Notes under the pieces: generated by a model
Told to the model about the DNA's origin: nothing
The model's input: the letters and a program-made list of their open reading frames with translations, nothing else
Database searches by the model: none
NCBI GenBank assembly: GCA_019828595.1
Contig: JAHQRK010000032.1
Span: 682,001-746,000 of the forward strand
Length of the DNA: 64,000 nt
From: Aphanomyces cochlioides
Lineage: Eukaryota > Oomycota > Saprolegniomycetes > Saprolegniales > Verrucalvaceae
Direction: 5' to 3'
Part shown: positions 31,626 to 44,900 of the stretch, in pieces
Layout: each line of letters starts with the position of its first letter
Numbering within the stretch: the stretch's first letter is position 1
Program-made: the position numbers and the translations under genes

Positions 31626-32848
31626 ATGGATCCGCTAAATTGGGTAAGATCTCCAGCAAATGAACACCATACATATGAATTAGAGCCACATGAAGCTCCT
31701 AGTCTGCCATTTACGCGACCAAGTTCGAAAGATCGACATGTTCTTCCGCTTGAAAGACCATATCATAACGCGAGTGCAGCTAGTTGGGTGGATTACAAGT
31801 GTTCAACCAAAGACAGACCGAGGTAGGGGAAACACCTGTCTTTGTAAGAATAAAACTATCTAGTGGAGTATGTGCTTGACGACGGCACTGGCGAAATAAG
31901 TCTTGTGAAGTGGAATGAAACGCTAAGACGAGTTGCTCTTGGTGATTTAGTTCGCATTCAAGGAAAGTTGAAGCTGTCCGCATGGCTGGGTCAAATTGAG
32001 ATCATTGCTTCCAATGTTACACCAATTGAAGATCCAAATGAAGAGATCTTGCATTGGGTCGAAGTGTGGCATCTGTTTACGACTGTCTACTCGAAGCCGT
32101 GTCTTCATGTTGATATTCAACTGTCACATTATCCTCACAATGCATTCATAGGCTCCACCAACGATTGATCTTGAGGAGCAACCAGTTGAGTCACTTTTCA
32201 AAAGCGTGTTCCTTGGAACGCCTCCGGACGCAATTCCAGTTTCTACGTCCCATGAAGACTACTTGGCATGTGCAGTGGCTTTGTATCTCCAATGTGTACA
32301 AGGTAGCATCTATTTATCAGTTCGTATTGACATTAGCTCAGGAGCTGAGCCAAAATCGCTGTTTCGCTTTCAATTCCAAGAAATTGTAAATAGCTCCGAT
32401 CCTACTTTGCAGGTGGCTGACAGTATTAGACCATCTCGTGACATTCATGACTTCTTAGGTTCCCCCAGGGATCAACAAAATCTCTGCGTTTCGTCGGGCA
32501 TTTACATCTCTACGAAAGGCCGGCTTGTGTTACCTCGAAGGTACTTATTATTATGTTCGATCCAGTCCACTTTCTTGGCAAGTAGATGCTGACACTGATA
32601 TGTACTGCTTCATTTCATTTTTTGCAGTGGCGCCAACAATTCTGGATATAATTGGAGGTCCGGTTAATTTTCTATGACGTCTCCTCACTCTATTAGGCGA
32701 GGGGCTTCACATGTCCAAAGTTGTCAACAAGGTCATTCAGCTGAAATGCTTTCGCCATATTTCTCTTGACTGGATATCCCTTGGCATCCACGCTCTATGT
32801 GATGATCGAGTCCTGTCAAACGTCGACAATTGCCTTCGAAAACTATAG
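31626..32848 (+). CDS. STN1: CST complex subunit STN1 (telomere-capping OB-fold protein)
   Basis: Eight exons: 31626-31643, 31684-31822, 31864-32108, 32152-32302, 32342-32412, 32459-32540, 32586-32657, 32697-32848; introns 39-46 bp; 309 aa. The N-terminal OB fold reads RVQLVGWITSVQPKTDRVEYVLDDGTGEISLVKW, then GDLVRIQGKL, matching STN1 and the related RPA32 fold. The second part (FRRAFTSLRKAGLCYLEDADTDMYCF, and a last VVNKVIQLKCFRHISLDWISLGIHALC) fits the STN1 C-terminal winged helices. STN1 binds TEN1 and CTC1, caps chromosome ends and helps DNA polymerase alpha fill in the C-strand. ATCCGGAT lies about 70 bp upstream. Exon phases are consistent throughout. Confidence 0.83.
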
Positions 32849-32854
32849 AGAATC

Positions 32855-32862
32855 ATCCGGAT
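32855..32862. promoter_or_regulatory. ATCCGGAT palindrome upstream of HYDIN
   Basis: A perfect 8-bp palindrome in the 95 bp between the STN1 stop and the HYDIN start. It is the same motif found 20-130 bp upstream of several other genes here. Confidence 0.45.
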
Positions 32863-32943
32863 ACTGGAGGTTAAGATTTGGATCTTGAAGAGTCACACGA
32901 AACGTAACAGGCGTGGTAGAAGGGTAGCAGTTCTACCGAGGAC

Positions 32944-35900
32944 ATGTCCAGCCACCACATGCCTACTTGGGGGCGACTAGCTGGAGACGAAGGCGAAAAG
33001 CTGGTATGTATAGTGCTGTGTTGCTTAGATTACTTATTAATCACCAATAGCGACCGAGTCAATTGCTCCATGAGCTTACAACTAAAAGCTCGAAGTCGAT
33101 ACGAGCTACAGTCCCACAAATTATAGAGGTAGACCGCCTGGTCATAGACTCAACTGAGGCCGTGATAGTTCATGAAGTTGGAAGATCACACTTCCCAGCT
33201 CTCTTCCTCCGTTCCCATCGATCGTCCGCTCTTTGAGCCAAATCCAGGTGTCATACTCTTTGACGAGTACATTCCATTCAACACGCACTACGCAAAGCTT
33301 TCAATGCGAAATAACGACTCGGTCGCACGGCGCATAAAGATACAACCGCCAGACTCACCTTTCTTCAAAGTCAAGAGATGCAATGCGAATGATAAGGAGG
33401 GGAAGATTGCAGCAGGAATGGAAGTGACTTTCCAAATCGAATTTCTACCCCAAGAGCGCAAAGAATACGCCCTGGACTTGGTATGCTGCACGGAACGTGA
33501 AAAGTTTCTAGTCCCGATTCGAGCTCGAGGAACTTTTGCTGCTCTTTCATTTCCTGATGAAATCGACTTTGGTTCGTGTCCCGTAAAGATCAAGTGCTCC
33601 AAAGTTATGACAGTCCACAATGTCGGGACGAAAGGCGCCAAATTCGTTTTCACGACAACCCCGTCGTTCAAAATTATGCCCGAGACAGTATACCTCGACA
33701 TCGGAGCGGCTGTTCAAATTGAAATCGAGTTCAATCCACAGCACACCCGCCAGCGTGAAGGAGAGCTAGAAATTCGAGACGACAGCAACCGATGCTCTTA
33801 TGTACGGCTGTACGGAGAAGTAACTAATCTCGAAGTCTATCTGAGCCATCCGATGGTGGAGCCACATCCTGCGTACATTACGCTGACATCGCGCAAACGA
33901 ATCAAAATCTGCAATGCCAGTGATCATCCCGTTGAATTTACCTGGAAAGCTTTTGCTGGTGAAAGAAACGAGGAAAGCGAGCGAGAAAGACTTTTGGGTG
34001 AACTGGCCCGTATGGAGGAAGCAGAAGTTGAAGAGCTTCAAGGAACACAACCAGAATGCGACGCTGAACAAATAGATGCACTCGGAATTTTGCAGCGGAA
34101 GTACAAAAACCTGAGAAAAGCAGTCGCAGATGACCCAATGCAATTTCTTGATGACTGCTTCAGCCTTGAGCCATCCGTGGGAAAAATCTGGGCTCATTCT
34201 GAAATCGAAGTTACAGCTACATTCAGTCCCCTAGCAGCTGTTTTCTATTCTTGCACAGCCTTCTTGGACGTGTCAGGTCGAGACACGCGATTGCCTCTGC
34301 AGATACGTGGACAGGGCATAGGACCCAAAGCTTCAATCCTCTACGACGACTTATTTGATTTTGGCGATGTCTTCATTAATGACCCTCAAACTCATGACTT
34401 CAGCATCCAAAATCAAGGTGAAATCCCTGCCTACTATGAGCTCATCCAAATCCCATTGCCTCCTGGGGTTGAAATCAAATTTTCGCCATCATCCGGGGTC
34501 TTAGACATAAACGAGGTTTGCAAAATCTTTCTCACTTTTAGCTCAGCTGTGCTGGGTGAAATCAGCATCAATTTCAATTTCAAACTCAAAGGATCGGATG
34601 ACTTGCTCCGAGTACGCTTCAAAGCGCATGTTATTCCTCCCATGTTTGAATTCGACACGGATAAAATCGATTTTGGAATTGTGAGTTATGCCTTTCTTCA
34701 AACGAAGCACGTGACGCTTTGCAATACTTCTCGAATAGCGATGGAGTATCAACTTCGAATTCCTCAAGACGGCTTGTACAAGCACAAAGAGTTCCAATTA
34801 ACTCCGTCGGAAGGTGTACTTCCACCGTTTGCGAAGCAAATCATTTGCATTGACTTCACATCTGTGAATGTCAAGCAGTACGAGTATTTCTTGGTCGTAA
34901 GTGTCAAAGGTGTTGGGTCAGACTTGCTCAACATTCCTGTTACAGCTCAGTGCTTCGCACCAGAAGTGCACGTGGCTCGTTCTGAGCTGATCTATGGGGA
35001 CTGCTTCCTACGAAACCCCCATTACCAAGTCCTCAGCTTGACCAACACCAGCCCAAATCTATCAGCAAAATATGACTTTGTAGAGCAAGATGAGCATTCC
35101 AAAGTAGTTGCCGCCTTCGTGCCCGATGAACCAAGCGGCGTTATTCACCCTAACTGCACAAAAGATATCAGAGTGGCGCTTATATGTGAAAAGCTCGGAA
35201 GCATACGCCTGCCCATGCATGTTCAAATTGCTGGCTCGACAGACTTGCCTTTGGCTGTAACACTCAATGCGCTTGGCAAAGGCCCAATTGTTGAAGTGGA
35301 TTGTGAATCGATTGATTTTGGCAATTGTTCTTGTCTCGTTGATCATACGAGGAAAATATCATTGACAAACAAAAGTTTGATCCCTGCCACTTTCAAAACT
35401 TTTATTCGCAACGCCAGAAGCAAGTTTAATGTGGACAAAAAGGACTGCGTCTTGGCACCAAACGAAACAGTTGAAGTAATTGTCACAGCCAATCTTGATG
35501 ATACAGTGGTTTTCAAGGAGCAGCTACATATTCTGGTCATGGAAGGTCCAAACATTTCGATTCCTTTGAGTGCAAAAGGCAGTGGCACTACAATGTGGTC
35601 CCCGAGTGATATGAAGCTTATTGATTTCCAATATCAAATGACACATAAACAATGTGAGTGGAGCTGCACTTTGGAGAACAAAGGTAAAAGGGGTCAAACA
35701 TTGACATGGGTGAATAAAACTGTAAAACTTGCGCAACAGGAGCTTCTCCAAAAGTTTAAAGCTCTTCAGAAGGTCAATGCTAAGGTTCAAGCTCAAAACA
35801 CCGACGAGCCAATTCCAGTTTTTACTGTCTTCCCTTCTACAATTGAGCTCAAACCGAGGACTGCATGTACTTTCTTCTTTAGAGGTTTTAGCAGCATAGC

Positions 35901-38900
35901 TGGGTTGATTCGAGAGGAATTGGTGTGTGAAACTCGAATTGGACAGGAAAAGAATGCAAGAATCGCTTTTTCGACAGAAGTATGTGCCAACTTCATTAAC
36001 CCCAAACTGGAAACATCTCAGCCTGATGGGATTCAGTTTTCTTATATTTATGTCCCCAATGTTCAAATTGAGACGCAGCTGCAACCTTTGATTGTGACGA
36101 ACGCATGTGAATTGCCGCTTAATTTTGTTTTGAAAACTCAGATTCCGTTTTCCGTTGATACATGGGAAGCAGTTCTTCAACCAAAAGAAAGTGTTTCTCT
36201 TAACGTTGAATTTTATCCCGGATACAAAGACGATCATATCAGTCGTTTGATCAACGGCAAGTTGACAACATCCTATCCGGGACACCCTCAAAAGGACAGC
36301 ATTGATCTCAAAGGTGAAATAAGCTTTCCCAATCTAGAATTTGAATACTCAAAAATTGATTTTGGCTGCATCCTCAACGACACGCAGAAGTCGCTGTCGG
36401 TCAAAGTTTCCAATGTTTCAAAAGTGACCACTGTATTTCATTGGGTATTCATTGAAGACGAAAAGGAATCAAGAGCCGCAGCAACTGCAAAACGCCCCTA
36501 TATTCCAATTAACCAAGTCTTTGACATATTACCCATTCGAGGAACTCTTCAACCTGGCGAAACGGAAATTGTAGAGTTTATCTTCTATGGCCATGCTAAC
36601 AGGAAGTTCAAGAGTGTCGTTGCTTGTGAGGTTGAAGGTGGACCGGAGTATGAGCTAACACTTTCTGGTGAAGCATCCTCTGTAAGCTATCGTTTGGATA
36701 GACCATACATTGACTTTGGGCCAGTGGTATACAATAAGACTGAGGATCGAGAATTCAGCATTTTAAACCTCGGCAAAGTTGCTTTCAGCTTTTCGATTAG
36801 TTTGGAAAAGATCAGTCGACCTGGTATCGCAGAAGTTAGTCCTACTTCCGGTCGCATCGCGGCAAATGACAAACATCGAATAGTGGTTCGTTTTCGTCCA
36901 GGAATTCCCCAGTCTATGGTTGAAGCACTATGGCTTGAAGTTGCTCATTTTCAACCTGTCGAATTCAAAATGTATTGCCACGGAATATTTGCAGCTCTTT
37001 CAGCCAATCTACCCCGAGGTATGCACCCAAATTGTTCTGTGCATGGAATTCAGCCCAAATGGCGTGAACTACTCAAGTCGGCTAAAGAAAATATCGAGCA
37101 TCCTAATCTTGAAACCATTCCACCCTCATCTGCTTCTTGTGAGACCACGACTCTAGGATTGATTCGACCAAACTCTCGTGCACCTTTGCCCCTCCGCGCT
37201 GGCAACAATGGAAGCAAAGATAATATAGCGACAGAACGAGGGAGTGTCTCGTCAAGATTTACAAGTCGAACAACTTCTCGATTTGCAACAACTACAACAG
37301 CAAGAAGCATTGCCAAAGGTCCTGGCTCTCCACACAAAGACTCTCCCCCAAAGAATTCATCATTGGATCCTATCTCAAAGATGAACAATTTTGACGAATT
37401 GGACATCGACACTGAGGCGTGTCGAATTTTGTTTGTTCAGTATCTACTCACTGCTAAACCAGAGGTTGAAGTCATCGAAGAGCCTGTCCCTGAAACAAAA
37501 GCCATAACTGTGCCTGCTTTAAGCATATCAAAAGTGTCTGCAGTTGAGAGTGTGACGAAAAAGAAATCTCTCAAGTCTGTTGTTGACGAATCAGAAGATA
37601 CAAGTAGCAAAGGCACTGACAGCGGGTTTATCCTCAGTCAGTACATCTTGGATTTTGGCAATGTAGTCTCAGGAACTCACCGAGTAAAGAAATTCCACAT
37701 TACAAACACTGGACAGGTACCAACGAGTTTTCAAATTGACAAGAACTTGGCTCTCTCGAGAGGATTTTCTATTGAACCTGAACGTGTGGTGAGATTGCCA
37801 GAAAAGAAAACTATTGAATTTGCTGTAACATTTCAAGCTCGGAAGAATGGTCGACATGGTCCCCATGGAGCAAATATTTATCTTGATGTCAAAAACGGGC
37901 CATCAAGCCTATTGACTTTGAAAGCAAATGTCACTGTACCAGACATTCATATCTCCCATGAATCTCTTGATTTTGGACAAGTAGTAGTCGGTCGATCTCA
38001 TGTAATGTATACTCAGCTTAATAACATTAGCCCCGTCGGTGTCGAGTGGAGCATCAAGAAACCAATGGGATCAGCGAGAGACTTGAGCTATTTTAGTATG
38101 GAGCCACAAAGTGGTCTTCTCCACCCTGGAACAAGATGTAATGTACGAATTGAGTTCATTCCCCTTGAAGGGCGGCTCTATCACCTCAAGGTCCCTGTGA
38201 AAATTACATCAAACACTCGAGCAAAGGCAATCAGCTGTTCTGGTGAGGGAAGTGAACTTCGAGTTAGCTTTTCACCCCCAATGGCTGAGCTCGGACCACT
38301 TTTGCCGTTTGCTACTCCGATGGAAAAAGAGATTACGATGAAAAACGAATCAGATTACCCCATTGAAGTGTACTCGGTTGACTTTGATACTCAATATCAA
38401 GAGGAAGAAGAAATTCTTCGAAATGCTACTGGATATTCTGATGATGACTTCTTGCGCTTACCGGTGCGAATGCCTGGCGATCTATTGCCTCCAGAATTGA
38501 CCAAGCAGCCAGAGGTTGCTGAGGTAGATGTGCCTGTTGTTCCAACCAAGTCTCGAAGACAAAAGCAAGAAGCATGCGATTATATCATCATAGGACCACC
38601 ATGTTGCGGTAAATCAACGCAAGCATTGTTACTTGGTGAAAAAGAAAATTATCCCGTATGGACTATCGAAGAAGTGGTGCTTGCGGTAAGTAAAGAAGTG
38701 TCCGAGTTGGGAAAGAAAACTCGGAAGGCACTCAAGATGCCACTACTTCCGTGGGACCTGCCACCTCCAGTAGAACCTCCTGTTGAGGAGCATGAAGTTC
38801 ATGAAAAGAAAAAGAAGAAGAAGGAAGAAGAGCATGAGGAAGTTGTTGAACATTTGCCTTCTCCAGTAGTAGAGGAGAATATTCCATTTACTTGGGACCT

Positions 38901-41900
38901 GCTAAGAGATATCTTACTTCAACGATTGCATCAAGACGACATGGCCAATGGTAGTGTTTTGGATGGTTTAGACAACCCATTTTTGCCACGGATTGACACT
39001 TATAAAGCTGTTGCGGATGCTTTAGAAGGGGCAACATTACTTCTTATGAGTTTTAATGAAGAGATTTACGAGGCACTTCTCGGAGTCATGATCAAGTCTT
39101 TGAATGAAAAGCTACATGATTTGGAAAAAGAAACTGAGCCAAATACAGAGGAAAACAACACAGACGCTATCGAATCCAACCCCGAAGAAGTGTCATCCGA
39201 CCAGCATGAAGAGATATCGCGTTGCCAAGACATACTTGCCAAGCTACGATCTTTATTTGACAATCAAGCTTTCAGCAAATACATTCAAACTCTTCCGCAA
39301 GATTTAATTGACTTGCGCAACATTCTTCTACAACCACCACCAGAACCTGAGCCTCCACAAAATGATCAAACCCCTCTAAGCTCCGATCGCAGCAGTGTAG
39401 CCCTAGCTTCTGATGACGACACTACTCAGAATTCAAAGCCTGAAAAAGAACAACAATCTCAACTCCAAGCAGGACAAGATGGTATTCCAATCGAGACGGA
39501 AATGAATGTTGTCGTTGAACCACCAAAAATCAATCGTGTATTAGTCCTGAATGAAGTCAGTTTTAGTGATGTTGGTCCACCATTGGTTATGCATGGAGCC
39601 CTTTTCGCTACAATTGAAAGGTTCAATCGCGAGTTGGCATCTTCTCGTCTAGTGGTGCCACCGCCTGCGACCTTTCAACTCGTCAAGAAGCCACTTTATC
39701 GTATCTCTCGAAAACCTGTTGGACATTTCCAGATATCTGCCGAAAAGATGCGCTGGATCCTGCCACCTCATGGAGAATGCACTTTTTTGGTTCAGTTTTC
39801 GTCAAACGAAGTAGGTTCTTTCGACAACACACTGGGCTTTGAAATTGTCGGGGGCAGACGAGAAACCAGTCTGTTTTGTCGCGCCAGTTGTGCGGTCCCA
39901 ACTATCAACAGTGATCCGAGGAATGTTTTCATGAGCCGAGCTAAGTCTAAATCAGACGGAGGGCTTGTACAAAAGAAGTATGTGCTTTCCAAGTCACAGT
40001 ACGAATTCGGCCCTTTACTCATCGGAAAGTCCCCTGATAGCCGTAATGAACCTATAGCGTCTGAAACTTATAAGGCTGCCAAGCGGACAAATGCTGACGT
40101 ATTCCGCATTTCCAATACAAGCAAGTTCACTTGTCAACTGCATTTTGCTTTTGAAAAAGTTGTTGAGAGCCCAATTTTCTTTGTTGAGCCTACATCATTG
40201 GAAATCCATGAAGGGGAAACAGCCGAAGTATGCGTGTGGGCATTTCCCTCAACCAAAGGCCTCGTTGAGGATTCCCTCATATGCTGCATTGCTGACAATC
40301 CCGAGCCTATTGTGTTCCCCATTTCATGTCTTGGATGCATTCCTTCATTGGAAGTTGCTGGAGTTCCTGTCAGCGGCGAACCTCCCGAGAAAATCATAGA
40401 TTTTGAAAGACTATTGCTTCACCGTCATGAGGACAAACAATTTTCGATTGTGAATACTTCAGAAATCTCCGTGGCGTGGAAATTATCCCACGATAATTCC
40501 CCAGAGGAATTTGAGTTTGCGCCAAGAGAAGGTGTTCTCAAGCCTGCTCAAAGAACACATATTGGAGTCTCTTTTTCTGCCATGAAAGAGGGTCTATTCA
40601 ACTTTCTAGTCAAAGTTGAATATTCCGACGCCGAATCTGCATTTCAACCACGCTATAACGAAAGTGTTATCATCAGAGCTGAAGCATATAAGATTGATGT
40701 TTGCTCTTTTGAGGAAACCGGTACTGAACATGAGGCAATGAATGGAATACTCGACTTTGGCCTGCTCCGCGTCGGTGATTCATCAACAAAAACTTTCCAA
40801 CTGAGAAATCGAGGAAAGTATGACATCAAGGTATTGCTTTCGATTCGCAGGAACAAAGATCTGTTCCAAGTCAAGCCACTTGATGCCGTGATTGCCCCAG
40901 GAAAGACACAACCGATTGAAGTGACATTCAAGAGCGAGTCTGAAGTATCACTTCGCGATTGTAAAGATATCAAATGTGTCATTATGGAGACTATGACAGG
41001 AGAAATTTACAACGAATTTCCTGTTTTGCTCCATGTGCGATCTGTCTTCAGCAAATTCCGTTTGCAGCCAGCACGGGGAATCAGTTTTGGATCAATGAGA
41101 TTTAATGAAGAAAAGAAGATTAAACATGTAGAGCTGCGGAACGATGGAGAATTTACGTTTAAATTTCGGGTGGTCCCTCTGAGCGAGCCTGTTACTCCAT
41201 TCAATTTAGACTCACCTGTTGATCCCAAGCCACTTGTTATTGGTCAATTTAGCATTTCTCCAAGCTCAGGATGCTTGGATCCGGGAAGAATTTTAACTTT
41301 TGACGTTGCATTTCTCCCTCACGGAGCTGCAGTATTTCGCGAAATGGTTCGATTAGAAATCAGTGGTCGTGATCCAAACAACGAGTATGAGTCGTCTGCT
41401 TTGACATATGAAATGAACGGTGAAAGTTGCTATCCTGGGATCAACATTGATGACATGGAGAGTATTTTCGAAGAGCAAGCTGTCATTCGAACATTTGGCT
41501 TGGAGTCCAATCAAGAATTGCATCCTCGTAACCAAGCCATTTTCGCACAAGTAGAAAAGCTCTTTGACTTTGGGGCAATTATTGTGTCGAAGAATATCGT
41601 GGAGAGATTCAAGATATCAAATCCAGCGAAAGTCCTTGCATCAGTCAAATTTAGCATCAAAGATGTTGAAGAACACGATCCTCCAATCTTTACTGTACAA
41701 CCTAGCGTTTGGGACATTCCTCCACACGAGTATCGTTACGTGAATGTTCACTTTAAGCCCACTTCCATGCGAATGTATCATGCTCTTTTCACCGCTACTG
41801 TCGAGGATGGAGTTGATCCAACATGTAGTTTTCTCAAGTTTGATGTCCGTGGTGAAGGAACAATGCCCTGTGTCACAATAGAAAAACCTACCTCGCGAGA

Positions 41901-44900
41901 TGCTAACGGCAGTTTGATGCTTTCATATGGTCGTGTTCGTCTCGGAAAGTCAAAAGAGATGCCTCTTGTAGTGCGAAACGACGGGATCGTACCAGCAACT
42001 GTTCTATTTAGCATGCCGTCGAGCTCAAATTTCTCGTTTTCAGATTGTAATAATTCCGTGACGCTGCAGCCAAAAGCATCTCAAACATTCCACATAACTT
42101 TCAAACCACTTAAGGCTCATGAGGAGCCATGTAGTGCAAATTTGAAATTGTGTGTACAGTACAATCAATTTGAGGAAACGATTGTGAAATTGTCCGGACA
42201 GGGATATCGTGACTTCGTGGTGTTCGAAGAACTCAAAGAAGAAGACGCATTGCACTTCGAAGACGTGAATTTAGATGGCGATATGACCAAGCCTGAAGAA
42301 ATACCTTTCGTCCTAAGTAACTCTTCTGCTGACGTCGTTCGATTTACTTGGCCAGTTCATCCACACATAAAGTTTTTGCCAACGGTTGGTCACTTATTCC
42401 CCAAGTCGCAGAAAGCGATTCGAGCATCGTTTCTTCCAGCTACAAGTCCTGTTTCGATTCAAGAAAAAATGGGACTTCAATTACAGAAGATTAAGCGTAC
42501 CGAATTGACAGACTGGGATGACAGCATGAAGATCGCCTCGAGCGACCAAGTTGCCAGTACACCCGAACCAACTTTTGAGCCCGATGGAAATCTAAATCCT
42601 TTGACGTTGCAAGTCACTGCGATTGCAGATCGAGCTGACTATGTGTGCGATGTTCATACCATTGCTTTCAAGAAAACGTATATGTTCCAGAGCTGCACGT
42701 ACAAAATCAATATCAAGAACCCAAGCACAATTCGGTTGGGTTATTCGTGGAGCTGGCAGGCCCTTAGTGCAACTGAAGAAATGCCATTTAGCATAAGTCC
42801 TGAGAGTGGAGACATTGGTGGAGGAGAAAGTCAAGAATTTTTGGTTCGTTTTGCTCCCTTGGAGGTGTACGACTCTCAGTACAAACTATCATGCCACATG
42901 TCTAACGGCAAAGAACATGTTATAGAAGTACAAGGAGCATCTCTACGACCTGTTTGTCATGTAGATTTGGAGCAAAGTGACTATCCTGCACGTCGAGCTC
43001 TCAACTTGGCTGGTCCTTCGGGGGAGTTGGGACCTTTAGATCCTTCTGTCCGTGTCGTCGAAATGGAGTCTTTGGGAATCCGAGTGCGTAACACCAAACG
43101 GTTCTACGTCATCAACCCCACCAACATTTCTTACGAATTTTCGTGGGTGGCTGAAGGCAACGTGAATCCTTGTTTTCGATGCGCTACACCGAAAGGTCTC
43201 ATGCTAGCAGGCAAGCGATGCGAAATGGTCTTTGAATTCACGCCCCAGCAAATGGATTTACAGGAAATGTTCTGGAGACTGAAAATTGCTCACTTCCAAG
43301 TGGATCAGCTCTTTTTATTTGTTGGAACAACATCAGAGCCCCGAGTAATGTTTGATCGAGGTAGTGTCAATTTCAGTACGCTATTGCTCGGCAGCAAAAC
43401 AGCCAACACGGTCTACCTCATTAATGAGGAACATTTGCCGTTCAATTTTGTTTTCGACAAGGTCAGCATTTTAGGCGAAAAACCTGTAGTGAGTTTGAAT
43501 CCTCTCTCTGGAGTTGTTCCGCCCAACGGCAGATGTCCCATCGAAGTGGAGTTTGCTCCAAATGAAGAGAAGATGTACAACTTCAATATCAATTGTCATA
43601 TCAAGAGGAAACCTAGCCGACTTAGCCTCAATATTAAGGGCGAAGGATATGCCATTCATGACATTGTGATTCTGCAGGAGGGTGAAGGATCGTTTAGTGC
43701 CCCTCCCATTGAACCCAATACTATCCAATGGATTGATTTCGGAGTCGTTCGCGTGAATGAAAGGCTCCAAAAATCGCTTGTTATTTCCAACACTGGAAAG
43801 TTCAATTTTGAATTCAATGTTAACTGGGGATCTGGATCGCATCCGATGGTTTTGATTGAGCCAATGAATGGTACTGTTCGCAAGAATGATAAAGTCAAAT
43901 GCAATATCACGTTTGCTCCGACACTTCAAACATCACTTGAGTTGCTTCAGCTTGTTTGCACGACAGCTGGCTCCCGTGAATACTATCTAAGACTCCGCGG
44001 CAATTCAGTGCCACCAGCCGTCGACTTTTCGTTCCTTTCACATGACTTTGGTCCATGCTTTATAGCTGAGCCTGACGCACCACCAATTGCCGAGACTATT
44101 ATGTTAAGAATTGCAAACCAAGATGCGGAAATGGACATCAGCTTGGACTGTTCATTCGAGAAGATGTCACATTTACGCGTTCAAGTGCAACCTACAGTAC
44201 TTGGTCCCCACGAAGCTCTGGAAGTGCCGATTACGTTCATTGCCCGTCGAGAAGGGTTGTACAAGGATGTGATTCCGTTCACAATTAATGGCACGACGAG
44301 TATCAACGTCATAATCACAGGAGAAGGTATTTACCCAAAGGTCGAATTAGTCGGCAATCCACAGCAGATGGTCAATTTTGGTACACTTCAGATCGGGCAG
44401 TCAGTTTCACGCTTTATCAAATTGCTTAACCGGGCAAAACGCAAGACGTCTATCGACCTCAGCACAGCGAGTCAGGATATTACAATATTCCCAAATCGCG
44501 ACATTCAACTCAAACCTCGTGAGTCTGTAGATGTTGAATTGTGTTTTACACCGACACGACGTATCCAATCTTTTCAAGAAGAGTTGGCTATTAGCATCGC
44601 TGGAACGAGGAGCAAGCTGCTGGTAATGACTGGATGGTGCCAAGGCATGGATGTGCAACTCGAGACTGAGACGCTGGGCTTCGGGTCGGTCGTGTTAGGC
44701 TCGCAGTTGATTCGGAAGATCTTACTGCAAAATCGCGGCGATCTTATTGCAAAATTCCAATGGGATTTGAAACGATTCGGCGAAGATTTCACGATTTCAC
44801 CAGTGGATGGATTGATTCTGCCCAACCAAGACAAGCAATTTGAAATTACATTCTGCCCTCAAAAGATAAATGACGACATTCGACACGAGAAAATTCCTTG

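Noticed and set aside
33172..33174. Start of HYDIN at 33172
   Set aside because: Upstream exons 32944-33003 and 33051-33128 restore the conserved HYDIN N terminus in frame, so this ATG is internal.
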